From assembly GCA_046758085.1 (NCBI GenBank), contig JBHHZP010000081.1:1-16083 (forward strand): a DNA stretch of 16,083 nucleotides, written 5' to 3'. This document shows, in pieces, positions 1-8,054 of the stretch (the first letter of the stretch is position 1; the number at the start of each line of letters is the position of its first letter). Below the pieces are notes generated by a model. The model was not told where the DNA came from. It was given only the letters and a program-made list of their open reading frames with translations, and ran no database searches. Both the position numbers and the translations under genes were made by a program. This DNA comes from VRUB01 sp046758085 (lineage in GTDB: Bacteria > Pseudomonadota > Gammaproteobacteria > Acidiferrobacterales > SPGG2).

Positions 1-1
1 G

Positions 2-820
2 GTGAACGTCAAGGACTACCAGGACGCGCTCATCGCCAAGATCCAGACCGGCACCTTGACCGCTGCCGACCTGCGCACGCAGGCCGAGCTGGTGACCACC
101 ACGCTGGCCGGCAACGATCCCGCCGCCGACGGCACAACCATACCCGGTGCGCTGCGCATCTCGCTTGAAGACACGGCTCTTGCACAAGGCAGCCTCATCC
201 CGACCAACACCGGCTGTGTGCGAAGCGCGACGAACCACGTCACCAACGGGCGCTGGCGCAACGGCGCGCTCACCCTCCATCTGATTGCAGTGGGCCCGGC
301 TGAACTTGGCAGCCTCAGCGCCTGGGTGAATATCCAGCCGGACGATCCCGACACGCCGGCGGTGGAGCCGACCGGGGTGACGGTCAGCGACCCGGCACGG
401 TTCCTGTACGAGTCGACGATGTTCTGGCATTGGGTGGACTCCATCGGCGAGGTGCGGGAACAGATCGGCACCGGCACCAAGCTCAGCCTGCCGTGCTACG
501 GCGATCCCGGCTGGGCGGCCGCCAAGGACGCCCTCAAGAACGTGGCGCCGCTGACCCAGGCCGAGATCGACGCGGTCAATCAGTTGATCGCCGACCTGAA
601 CGCCGTCGGTGACACCACGGGTGCCAACGACCTGGCGGACCTGCTCGCCGAGGCGCTTGGCGCTGGCTCACCTTTCGCGGGTGGCGGAAGCCAAGGCGGA
701 AGCGGCGGCTCAGCCCCCGTCGAGGTGCTGCCCGCCGGCGGCGTGCAGTCGACCGGCGAGACGCCGGGCGTGACCATCAACACCGGTCCGCGCTCGTGGG
801 TCGAGATAGGGAATTTCTAA
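2..820 (+). CDS. Hypothetical protein, possibly cut by the window edge
   Basis: A 272-codon reading frame begins with GTG at the second base of the window, so the real start may lie further left. I do not recognise a family. There is no evident signal peptide or membrane segment in the visible part. Residues 1-35 look helical and polar. A middle part (about 60-190) contains two cysteines and an aromatic patch, FWHW. Around residues 192-222 is a Leu/Ala/Asp-rich helical stretch, then a Gly/Ser-rich linker (about 222-238) and a short tail ending PRSWVEIGNF. Codon use looks like the neighbours and the frame ends cleanly with TAA. A terminator-like hairpin 15 bases downstream separates it from the pilin operon, so it is probably a separate transcription unit. 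The flexible linker plus short tail would suit a surface or structural protein, but that is inference only. Confidence 0.6.
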   Translation: MNVKDYQDALIAKIQTGTLTAADLRTQAELVTTTLAGNDPAADGTTIPGALRISLEDTALAQGSLIPTNTGCVRSATNHVTNGRWRNGALTLHLIAVGPAELGSLSAWVNIQPDDPDTPAVEPTGVTVSDPARFLYESTMFWHWVDSIGEVREQIGTGTKLSLPCYGDPGWAAAKDALKNVAPLTQAEIDAVNQLIADLNAVGDTTGANDLADLLAEALGAGSPFAGGGSQGGSGGSAPVEVLPAGGVQSTGETPGVTINTGPRSWVEIGNF

Positions 821-834
821 ATGACCGAGCGGGC

Positions 835-863
835 GGGAATCCGGGTCATGTGCCCGGATTTCC
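835..863 (+). terminator. Hairpin after the first gene, candidate terminator
   Basis: AATCCGGG (838-845) pairs perfectly with CCCGGATT (853-860) around a 7-base loop. The stem extends outward by three more pairs, one of them G-T. It sits 15 bases after the stop of the first gene. No clean T-run follows (TTTCCTGTG), so it may be a weak terminator or a 3' end stabiliser. Confidence 0.5.
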
Positions 864-978
864 TGTGCCTGGTTGTCCGCGCGGCGCCTGCAACGCCCGG
901 ATCGCGGCGAAACTGCGCCGTAAGTGCCACATCGAGCATCCGCTTGGTACTGCACGACAAAGTGACCAAATGCGGCAA

Positions 979-1006
979 TTGCGACAGCGGGCATACCCGG
1001 TAGACT
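979..1006 (+). promoter_or_regulatory. Weak sigma70-like promoter ahead of fimT
   Basis: TTGCGA (979-984) and TAGACT (1001-1006) are separated by 16 bases. Each matches 4 of 6 consensus bases. Transcription would begin near 1013, leaving a 5' leader before the ATG at 1103 that I favour for fimT. If the ATG at 1013 is used instead, the message would be nearly leaderless. The rest of 821-1102 holds nothing else I can support. Confidence 0.25.
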
Positions 1007-1102
1007 AACGTCATGAGCTTCAAGAAAGTGCTTGATTCGGGCGTTACAGCTCACACGAGCAATACCGCAATGTGCATTTCACGGATGAAATCAGGTGTCG
1101 AA

Positions 1103-1801
1103 ATGGAACCATCCCAGCAAAACCGCGTACCTTTTGTCGGCCTTTTAATACCGTTCATCGGCCGCCATCAACCCCGTATCCGACCGTTCATCGGTAAAAC
1201 TAACCCGTTCGTTTCTTTTCAACGGAATTCAGGCTTCACGCTGGTCGAGTTGATCGTGACCCTGGTGGTCGCCGCCATCCTGCTGTCGCTGGCGGCCCCC
1301 AGCATGACCGGCTTCATCCGGCGCGACCGCCTGGTCACCCAGGCGAACGAGCTGGTGGCCGATCTGAGCTTCGCCCGCAGCGAGGCGATCAAGCGCGGCT
1401 TTCCCGTCACCCTGTGCAAGACCACGGATGCATCCGCCAGCCCCCCGCAATGCATCACGGGCAATGATGCGGCGCCGTGGACCGACGGGCGCATCGTGTT
1501 CGTCGATACCGACGGCAACGGCCAGGTCAATGGCACCGAGGCCGTGCTGCGGGTGCGCCAAGAGCTCGACGGTGCGACCGGCAACGGCAACCGCCTGCTC
1601 GGTGACGGGAATGCCGGCGGCACCGCCAACCGGGTCGTTTTTAACGCTGTCGGCACCACCAGTCTCACCCAGATTACAAGCTGGACTCTTTGTGACACCC
1701 GTGGCGCCAGCGAGGGCGTGGCGATTGCGATCACCATGACCGGCCGGCCGCGGATCACCGAGAAAGGCAAAGACCATGACGACAGCGTGCTGTCCTGCTG
1801 A
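1103..1801 (+). CDS. fimT: GspH/FimT-family minor pseudopilin (FimU/FimT type)
   Basis: This is a minor pilin of the type IV pilus initiation and tip complex, processed by prepilin peptidase PilD and inserted in the inner membrane. The class III cleavage motif is G|FTLVELIV, with G44, F45 and the assembly glutamate E49 (numbered from the ATG at 1103), followed by a hydrophobic helix. The mature part is about 188 residues, usual for the family. It carries family-typical blocks: SEAIKRG, TLCK, WTDGRIVFVDTDGNG, LCD.RG and a late GRPR. The start is uncertain. ATG 1103 has an AGG seven bases upstream; ATGs at 1013, 1070 and 1085 are in frame but have poorer ribosome sites. No ATG, GTG or TTG exists between 1103 and the cleavage site, so the leader is at least 44 residues, far longer than normal. 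It includes four PF[I/V][G/S] repeats encoded by the regulatory-looking elements. It heads minor pilin set 1; pilV follows 36 bases later. Confidence 0.85.
   Translation: MEPSQQNRVPFVGLLIPFIGRHQPRIRPFIGKTNPFVSFQRNSGFTLVELIVTLVVAAILLSLAAPSMTGFIRRDRLVTQANELVADLSFARSEAIKRGFPVTLCKTTDASASPPQCITGNDAAPWTDGRIVFVDTDGNGQVNGTEAVLRVRQELDGATGNGNRLLGDGNAGGTANRVVFNAVGTTSLTQITSWTLCDTRGASEGVAIAITMTGRPRITEKGKDHDDSVLSC
1129..1215 (+). promoter_or_regulatory. Cluster of four AlgR/LytTR-like direct repeats
   Basis: Four 12-base elements lie in direct orientation: ACCTTTTGTCGG (1129), ACCGTTCATCGG (1150), ACCGTTCATCGG (1183) and CCCGTTCGTTTC (1204). Start-to-start distances are 21, 33 and 21 bases. The core resembles the P. 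aeruginosa AlgR site CCGTTCGTC. Paired direct repeats of about 9 bases with a 12-13 base spacer (21-22 base period) are typical of LytTR-domain regulators. AlgR is known to activate the fimU-pilVWXY1Y2E operon, the counterpart of the genes that follow. The elements overlap the apparent leader-coding part of fimT, so either regulator binding occurs inside the gene or the leader frame is only apparently coding. That a LytTR protein binds here is inference. Confidence 0.55.
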
Positions 1802-1837
1802 CAGGTCGGCGGAGTCACAGGCAAGGGGAATGCGGGT

Positions 1838-2347
1838 ATGAGCCAAAGGAAAACCATTTCGCGTACTACGACAGTCGCCCGGCGACGGCAATCGGGCTTC
1901 AGCCTGCTGGAGGTGCTGATCGCGCTGCTGGTGCTGTCCATCGGACTGCTCGGCCTGGCGGCGTTGCAGACCATGGGCCTCAAGTTCAACACCCAGTCCT
2001 ACCAGCGCACCCAGGCGGTGCTGCAAGCCTACGACATCATCGACCGCATGCGTGCCAACCCCGCGGGGATGACGGCGGGCCTGTATAACAACGTCGGCAT
2101 AAACGCGACGCCTCCCGCCCTCCCCACCTGCCCGTGCAACAGCACGCAGATGGCCGACTACGACATCAACCAGTGGAAGAACGCGATCGGTGCCTTGCTC
2201 GCACAGGGCAAGGGCGCGGTGTGCCGCGGAACGCTCGATACGAACCTCGCATGCACCGATGCGGGCAGCGGCACCACGTTCACCGTCGGCATCGAGTGGA
2301 GGGAAAACGACCTGCCCATGCGCATGCAGGTGGTGGCACAGCTGTGA
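1838..2347 (+). CDS. pilV: Type IV pilus modification/minor pilin PilV
   Basis: PilV is a minor pilin of the tip-priming complex. The 20-residue leader ends in SG, then F21-S-L-L-E25 with a long hydrophobic helix (about 21-45). The following region is the PilV signature: GLLGLAALQTMGLK, then YQRTQAVLQAYDIIDRMRANPAG. The soluble part contains five or so cysteines (C-x-C near residue 95, others near 130-145), probably disulfide-bonded in the periplasm. It ends with a GIEWRE...VVAQL beta segment. At 169 residues it is normal length. ATG 1838 is preceded by AAGGGGA eight bases upstream. The stop overlaps the GTG start of pilW, indicating translational coupling in one operon with fimT upstream. 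Confidence 0.93.
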   Translation: MSQRKTISRTTTVARRRQSGFSLLEVLIALLVLSIGLLGLAALQTMGLKFNTQSYQRTQAVLQAYDIIDRMRANPAGMTAGLYNNVGINATPPALPTCPCNSTQMADYDINQWKNAIGALLAQGKGAVCRGTLDTNLACTDAGSGTTFTVGIEWRENDLPMRMQVVAQL

Positions 2348-3504
2348 CCATCGACACGAGCAACAATAGAAACGAAGGCGCGCACCCACTCACGCGCGGG
2401 CTATCGGCAAGACGGCAACGGCTGTCGCCGTGGCGCGCTGTGCGCGGTTTCACGCTGGTGGAGATCATGGTGGCGGTCACCATCGGCCTGATCGTCCTGG
2501 TCGCGGTGGCGCAGATTTTCGCCACCAGCCGCGCTACCTACGGGCTCGAGGAAGGGCTGGCACGGGTACAGGAAAACGGCCGATTCGGCACGGAGTTCCT
2601 GGCGCGCGACCTGCGCATGGCGGGCTTTGCCGGCTGCCTGAACGTCAACCAGGTTCTGAACGCAAATGCCGATTACACCGTAAGCAATAGACTTAACAAT
2701 TCGGGTTTTTTCGAGAACGCCTTCGCCCCCGGCCTGCACATACGGGGCCACGAGTGGGTGTCGGCCGGCATCTGGAACCCGGTGCTACCGGGTTTTCTGA
2801 ATGGTAAAGTTGCGGACCAGACGGATGTGCTGGTGATCCGCCGCGGCGCCGAGCAAAGCTACCGCCTAGCCGCAGCCATGGCTACTGACTCCGCCGACAT
2901 CACGATTCCGGAGGCAGGCGACATCGAGCTTAACGATATTGTTCTGATCGCCGACTGCAACAGTGCGGATGTAATACAGGTCACCAGCTCGACTGTCGCC
3001 AGCCCCGTCGAGACCCTCGGACACGATATCACTGCTGGGACACCCGGTAACGTCGGGACTACCGTGGCTAAGGCTTACGGGGGAGATGCCGAGGTAATGA
3101 GGCTGGTGACGCGCGCCTACTACATAGGCTGGCGCGGCGACGACAGTAGCAACCCGCCGGGACTGTTCCGGCGCGAAATGGGCAAAGGAACCATGGGCAA
3201 TGCTCAGGAACTGGTGGAGCACGTCGATAGCATGCAGCTCATCTATGGCGAGGACACGAACGCCGACGGCAGCGCCGACATCTACCGGCTGCCGGCGGCG
3301 GTGACCGACTGGTCGCGCGTGGTCAGTGTGCGCCTGGCGCTGTTACTGCGCACGCCCGAGCAAAGCGGCCCGGATAAAGACACGACAACCTATGACCTCT
3401 TGAGCGATGCAGGTAACTCGGATGACTTTGGCCCGGCCAACGACAATCGTCAGCGCCGCATATTCGCCACGACCGTACAACTGCGCAACCTGCGTACCGA
3501 TTAG
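2344..3504 (+). CDS. pilW: Minor pilin PilW (set 1)
   Basis: PilW is a large minor pilin that links the priming pilins to PilX and PilY1. I place the start at GTG 2344, which overlaps the pilV TGA by four bases (GTGA) and has AGGTGG ten bases upstream. An in-frame ATG at 2134 exists but would run deep into pilV in another frame. The leader is 35 residues, ending RG|F36-TLVE40-IMVAVTIG. PilW hallmarks follow the helix: ATSRATY, RVQENGRFG and ARDLRMAGFAGC. The C-terminal half has the LVTRAYYIG, LFRRE, QELVEHV and DWSRVVSVRLALLLRTPE blocks. Length is 386 residues, normal. pilX follows after nine bases. Set 2 contains a clear paralogue at 9841-11055, including the same ENGRFG and MAG.(A/S)GC segments. 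Confidence 0.92.
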   Translation: MTIDTSNNRNEGAHPLTRGLSARRQRLSPWRAVRGFTLVEIMVAVTIGLIVLVAVAQIFATSRATYGLEEGLARVQENGRFGTEFLARDLRMAGFAGCLNVNQVLNANADYTVSNRLNNSGFFENAFAPGLHIRGHEWVSAGIWNPVLPGFLNGKVADQTDVLVIRRGAEQSYRLAAAMATDSADITIPEAGDIELNDIVLIADCNSADVIQVTSSTVASPVETLGHDITAGTPGNVGTTVAKAYGGDAEVMRLVTRAYYIGWRGDDSSNPPGLFRREMGKGTMGNAQELVEHVDSMQLIYGEDTNADGSADIYRLPAAVTDWSRVVSVRLALLLRTPEQSGPDKDTTTYDLLSDAGNSDDFGPANDNRQRRIFATTVQLRNLRTD

Positions 3505-3513
3505 GAGAAGACC

Positions 3514-4098
3514 ATGATGAGCTCGATCCGCACGTCGCATCACCCGCCACACCGGCAACAGGGTATCGCCCTGATCATGGCGCTGGTGTTTCTGATGCTG
3601 CTGACCATTATCGGCGTCACCGCCATGACCACGACCTCGCTGCAGGAGAAGATGGCTGGCAACGTGCAAAACAAGCACGGCGCGTTTCAGGCGGCGGAGT
3701 CGGCGCTGCGCGTGGGCGAGGCCTACCTGCAAACAACCACGACCCTGCCCACGTTCACGCTCGCAGGCACCACACCAGGACATTTTCTGCCAGCAGCAGC
3801 CACCAGCCTGCCGGTGTGGGACACGGTGGTGTGGGATACGTGCGACGGGACGACCGCCAACACGGCCGTATGCCTGCCGAGCAGCCCCAAGACCATTGCG
3901 GGCGTCGCCAGCCAGCCGGCCTACATCATCGAAAAGGTCGTTGATGTCAGTGGTAAAGGTGGTGGCACCAGCGTGGTTGCCGGCTTCAAACCGCCGGCGG
4001 GGGCGAGCGGCACCGCCACGATCTACCGCGTCACCGCACGCGGCACCGGCACGACCGACGACGCCGTCGCAGTCGTGCAAAGTGTATTCCGGAAGTGA
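3514..4098 (+). CDS. pilX: Minor pilin PilX (set 1)
   Basis: PilX is a small tip minor pilin thought to contact PilY1. The PilX N-terminal domain is clear: QQG17|I18-ALIMALVFLMLLTIIGVTAM, then LQEKMAGN and AFQAAESALRVGE. The +5 residue of the mature protein is Met, not Glu, as in GspK-like pilins that sit at the very tip. The soluble part has two cysteines and ends with the family-typical YRVTARGTG..DDAVAVVQSVFRK. Length is 194 residues. ATG 3514 lies six bases after AGGAG; a second ATG at 3517 is equally usable. pilW ends ten bases upstream. A 28-base stretch coding FQAAESAL (3681-3708) is identical to 11230-11257 in the second PilX gene, showing paralogy. Confidence 0.92.
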   Translation: MMSSIRTSHHPPHRQQGIALIMALVFLMLLTIIGVTAMTTTSLQEKMAGNVQNKHGAFQAAESALRVGEAYLQTTTTLPTFTLAGTTPGHFLPAAATSLPVWDTVVWDTCDGTTANTAVCLPSSPKTIAGVASQPAYIIEKVVDVSGKGGGTSVVAGFKPPAGASGTATIYRVTARGTGTTDDAVAVVQSVFRK

Positions 4099-4102
4099 AA
4101 TA

Positions 4103-4122
4103 GTGGTCCGTCGCCGGACCAC
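4103..4122 (+). promoter_or_regulatory. Perfect hairpin between pilX and pilY1
   Basis: GTGGTCCG (4103-4110) pairs perfectly with CGGACCAC (4115-4122) around a TCGC loop, right after the pilX stop. The sequence then turns A-rich (AATAAAATAA) with no T-run, so it is not a normal terminator. A position between small pilins and a huge adhesin suits an mRNA-stabilising or partial-attenuation hairpin that sets PilX:PilY1 stoichiometry. That role is inferred. Confidence 0.45.
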
Positions 4123-4193
4123 AATAAAATAACAGGGATGCCACTTAACTGGGGCGCGGTGCGCGCCTTGGCGGAGAGCGAGGATTGAAGACG

Positions 4194-7100
4194 ATGAAAC
4201 GAGGCTTGAGATTTACTGATATCGCGGTAACCGGACTCATGGCCTTGACACTCGGTCTCATCTCGCCCTTACCGGCGCGGGCCGCAGCGCTCGACCTGAG
4301 CGACGTGCCGCTATTTCTCGACCTGGGCGTCGAGCCCAATGTCGTGCTGAGCATGGATACTTCCGGCAGCATGCGGCGCTGTTACGTCCTGCCGGGTGGC
4401 ACAGACAGCACCAACCGTCCCGGCGTATTCGACGAGTACAACTCGAGTTTCGAGTTTGGCACGGCGCGCCCGGGTCTCGCATCGGCCGATATCAACCGGC
4501 TCTATTATGACCCCACTATTACCTACCCCGTGCCCGTGGACGGCAACGGCGTGAGCCTTGGCGTTCCCAGCTTCACCGGTGCGTGGCTCGACGGCTACGA
4601 CCAGGCCGCCGGCACGGTGGATCTGTCAGACAATACTGGAAGCACCAATCAGTCCATCGGTTTCCGCCCGTGCTGGTACCGGCCAACGAACTTTGTCGAC
4701 CCGTTCAATCCGGGATTTCCGGTTCCGGACGTGAACACTCCGCCGCCGACCCCGGTCGGCCAGCGCGCCTATTATCTCGAGTACGACGGCACCGGGGATA
4801 TCACGCTGCTCACCAGTTTCACCAAGCGCGTGGTCGGTACGGCGTCCGACCCGAGCTTTGGCGGCAATGCGGCCGATCAGGAGAAAAATTTCGCCATCTG
4901 GTACTCCTATTTCCGCAACCGCCTCAGCGTCATGAAGGCAGCGGCGGGCATCGCCGGCGCCGACCCCACGCTCGATCGCCGCATCCGCATCGCCTACCAA
5001 AACCTCTGGGGCGAGAACGGATCGAGCAGTATTCGCCAGGACATCAGCCTGATGCGACTGTTCACCGGGCAGGCGCGAGTTGATTTCTATAACTGGCTGT
5101 ACGGACTGGCCGCCAGCAATGCCACGCCACTGCGTTATACGCTGGACAAGGTGGGGCGCTACTACCAGAACCAGAAGATCGACAGCAGCGCCGCAGGCCA
5201 CGGTTACACGGCCATGAACGCGGTCGACAGCCCGTGGGCGTTCGAGCCCGGGGTAACCAAGGATCCCGAGTTCACCTGCCGCCAGGCCTTCCATGTGTTG
5301 CTGACCGACGGCCTGTGGAACAGCGACGCCGGCGTACCGGGTAACGTAGACGGGACCACGGTCGGATATCCGGCGGCCCTGGACCAGGCCGGGACCCTAA
5401 CGACCTATAATCCCGGAGCACCCTACGACGACACCGACAGCGCTACGCTGGCAGACAACGCCTTCAAGTACTGGGTGACGGACCTGCGGACCGATCTTGC
5501 CAACGATGTGCCGCCCTTCATGCCGGATCCGGCCCCGCATCCGCTCACCGGCAATGTCGAGGACAATCCGGTGAACGATCCGGCGACCTGGCAGCACATG
5601 GTCAACTTCACAGTCAGCTTCGGAATAGACGGGCAACTGCCGTTCAACGATACCACCTACAACGGCCTGCTGAACGACACCATCCAGTGGAGCGGCAACG
5701 AGGTCGATGACCTGTGGCACACGGCCATCAACAGCCGCGGCCAGTACGTGCGCGCAGAGAGCCCGCGCGACTTGGTCGACGCCTTCAACTCGGCGATCAG
5801 CGAGACATTGGCGCGCACCAGCTCAGGGGCAGCGGTCGCATTGAACTCGGGCTCGCTCGATGCAGACAGCCGCCTCTATCAGGCACGTTTCAACAGCGGT
5901 GATTGGTCGGGGCAGGTCTTCGCCTTCGATATCAACCAGACTACGGGCGCGGTCATCACGCCGGCGGTATGGGATGCCGCCGCCAAGCTGACCACGCAGG
6001 CACAGGGCAGCGGCTGGGACACAGGGCGTGAGATTCTTACCTTCGATGGTACCAACGGCGTACCCTTTCGCTGGGCGAGCTTGCCGCTGAGCATGCAGAC
6101 AGAGCTCAACAAAGACGGCCAGGACCTGCCGGATGCGGCGGGCGCCGAGCAGGGGCAGGCGCGTCTGGAATTCCTGCGCGGCAGTGCGGCCCATGAGGGT
6201 ACGGGCAACAATTATCGGGTGCGTGCGAACAAGCTCGGTGACATCGTCAATGGCGCGCCGGTATTTGTGGGCGCACCCAACTTCAATTATCCCGACAACC
6301 TGGAGGCCAGTGGCGAGAAATACTCGGCGTTCAAGTCCGCCAAGTCCTCGCGTACACCCATGCTGTACGTGGCGGCGAACGACGGTATGCTGCACGGCTT
6401 CGATGCCAGCCCCGGCTCGCCGGCGCCCGCCAATGCCGGGCAAGAAAAGATCGCCTATGTGCCCAAAGCGGTGTTCCCCAGGCTTACACGCTTGACGTCG
6501 CTCAACTATGCACACCGCTTCTTTGTTGACGGCCCGCCCACCGCAGGGGACGTTTTTTACAGTGATCTCTGGCACACGGTGCTGGTGGGCGGTCTGCGCA
6601 ATGGCGGTCGCGGTATTTATGCCCTCGACATCACTAATCCCGCGAGCTTCGCTGAGGCCAATGCCAACTCATTGGTGCTGTGGGAGTTCACCGACGCCGA
6701 TGATGCAGACCTTGGCTTTACCTACAGCCAGCCGGCGATTGTCAGGATGCACAACAACAAGTGGGCGGCGGTGTTCGGCAATGGCTACAACAATACTGGC
6801 ACTGGCCATGCCGTGCTCTTTATTGTCGACATCCAAACCGGCGCGGTGATCAAGAAAATCGACACCGGTGCCGGCAGCGCGCTCACGCCCAATGGTCTGG
6901 CGACGCCCGCGCCAGTCGACGTCAATGGTGATCGCACCATCGATTACATCTACGCCGGTGACTTGCAAGGAAACTTGTGGAAGTTCGATGTGCTGAGCTC
7001 TAGTCCGGCGGCATGGGGCGTGGCCCATAGCGGCAGTCCGTTATTCGTCGCCCAAGATGCGAGCACTGTCTCCCAGCCGATCACGTCGCGCCCGGAAGTG

Positions 7101-7862
7101 AGCCTGCACCCGCAGTTCACCAGCGGCGGCAACTTTAACAACGGCGGTTATATGATCTACTTCGGCACCGGCCGCTATGTGGACACCGGCGACAACATCA
7201 CGACGGGGGCCCAGACCCAGACATTCTATGCCGTGTGGGATCCCGATACCGGCACGCTGCCGCCGAATCTCAGTCGCAGCAGTCTGCTGCAACAGTCGAT
7301 CCAGGACCAGGGTACGGTGACGGTGGGCGGAGTCGATGCCGAGGTACGTGTGACCACCAATCAGCAAATCAAATGGCGTCCGGACCCATTGATTGACAGC
7401 GCCGGCGATCACATGGGCTGGTACATGGATCTCATCAATCTCGGGGCTACGCCAATAGACAACCAGGGCGAGCGGCAGGTTACCAACTCGGTCCTGCGTG
7501 AAGGGCGTATCATCTTCACCACCCTGATACCGGCCGGGTCGTCTTGTGTCGTCGGCGGCTCGGGATTCTTGATGGAGGTCGACGCGGTCGATGGCAGCCG
7601 GTTGGCAGACCCGCCGTTCGATTTCGACAACGACGGCGCGTTCGACTTCGTGAATTTGGGGAGCTTTACCGCTGTGGTCCCCAGCGGCATCGGCTCCACG
7701 GCCGGCGCCCCGTCCGAGCCGGGCATTTTGGAAACCGGTGAGGAGCGGGAATACAAATACATCAGTGGTACCGACGAGGCCGGCATCCAGGTGATCCACG
7801 AGCAAGGCCTCACCGGTTTCACTGGGGGCGGTACACGCGAGTCCTGGCGCCAGCTGCGCTAG
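4194..7862 (+). CDS. pilY1: PilY1 tip adhesin / pilus biogenesis factor (copy 1)
   Basis: PilY1 is a large secreted, calcium-binding protein carried at the pilus tip; it acts in adhesion, pilus extension and surface sensing. Residues 1-30 are a Sec signal peptide (ends PARA). A von Willebrand A-like domain follows, with the MIDAS motif D55-T-S57-G-S59 and a later LLTDG loop. The C-terminal PilC/PilY1 beta-propeller domain starts near residue 640 with blocks KLGDIVNGAPVFVGAP, YVAANDGMLHGFDA, GGRGIYALDITNP and YAGDLQGNLWKFD. Two EF-hand-like calcium loops are visible: D909-V-N-G-D-R-T-I-D917 and D1143-F-D-N-D-G-A-F-D1151. The family segment LRGx reads R662-G-S, not RGD. It ends RESWRQLR. Length is 1222 residues. 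I chose ATG 4194 (AGGA nine bases upstream) over TTG 4185. It is the last gene of set 1 and no terminator is visible after it. Confidence 0.93.
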   Translation: MKRGLRFTDIAVTGLMALTLGLISPLPARAAALDLSDVPLFLDLGVEPNVVLSMDTSGSMRRCYVLPGGTDSTNRPGVFDEYNSSFEFGTARPGLASADINRLYYDPTITYPVPVDGNGVSLGVPSFTGAWLDGYDQAAGTVDLSDNTGSTNQSIGFRPCWYRPTNFVDPFNPGFPVPDVNTPPPTPVGQRAYYLEYDGTGDITLLTSFTKRVVGTASDPSFGGNAADQEKNFAIWYSYFRNRLSVMKAAAGIAGADPTLDRRIRIAYQNLWGENGSSSIRQDISLMRLFTGQARVDFYNWLYGLAASNATPLRYTLDKVGRYYQNQKIDSSAAGHGYTAMNAVDSPWAFEPGVTKDPEFTCRQAFHVLLTDGLWNSDAGVPGNVDGTTVGYPAALDQAGTLTTYNPGAPYDDTDSATLADNAFKYWVTDLRTDLANDVPPFMPDPAPHPLTGNVEDNPVNDPATWQHMVNFTVSFGIDGQLPFNDTTYNGLLNDTIQWSGNEVDDLWHTAINSRGQYVRAESPRDLVDAFNSAISETLARTSSGAAVALNSGSLDADSRLYQARFNSGDWSGQVFAFDINQTTGAVITPAVWDAAAKLTTQAQGSGWDTGREILTFDGTNGVPFRWASLPLSMQTELNKDGQDLPDAAGAEQGQARLEFLRGSAAHEGTGNNYRVRANKLGDIVNGAPVFVGAPNFNYPDNLEASGEKYSAFKSAKSSRTPMLYVAANDGMLHGFDASPGSPAPANAGQEKIAYVPKAVFPRLTRLTSLNYAHRFFVDGPPTAGDVFYSDLWHTVLVGGLRNGGRGIYALDITNPASFAEANANSLVLWEFTDADDADLGFTYSQPAIVRMHNNKWAAVFGNGYNNTGTGHAVLFIVDIQTGAVIKKIDTGAGSALTPNGLATPAPVDVNGDRTIDYIYAGDLQGNLWKFDVLSSSPAAWGVAHSGSPLFVAQDASTVSQPITSRPEVSLHPQFTSGGNFNNGGYMIYFGTGRYVDTGDNITTGAQTQTFYAVWDPDTGTLPPNLSRSSLLQQSIQDQGTVTVGGVDAEVRVTTNQQIKWRPDPLIDSAGDHMGWYMDLINLGATPIDNQGERQVTNSVLREGRIIFTTLIPAGSSCVVGGSGFLMEVDAVDGSRLADPPFDFDNDGAFDFVNLGSFTAVVPSGIGSTAGAPSEPGILETGEEREYKYISGTDEAGIQVIHEQGLTGFTGGGTRESWRQLR

Positions 7863-8054
7863 CTAGCACTGCGAGCACGGACGGGGACGGGATCCGTAGT
7901 CGAACGAGTCCGACAGCCAAAGGAAGATCGGAACAGAGCGTGCGCGCGGCGGTAACACCACCGCCACGCGCGGGCCAACGCGAGAAGAACAAAAACAAGG
8001 TTCGGGATGCGAAGAACTGTCGAGTCACTGACAACGGCGTCCGGGACAAGTGGC

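Noticed and set aside
821..1003. 60-residue frame directly after the first gene's stop
   Set aside because: It runs through the terminator-like hairpin, has no separate ribosome site and no family resemblance.
1229..2389. 386-residue reverse-strand frame opposite fimT and pilV
   Set aside because: It spans two well-supported genes on the other strand and their junction, with low-complexity His/Arg/Gly composition typical of a shadow frame.
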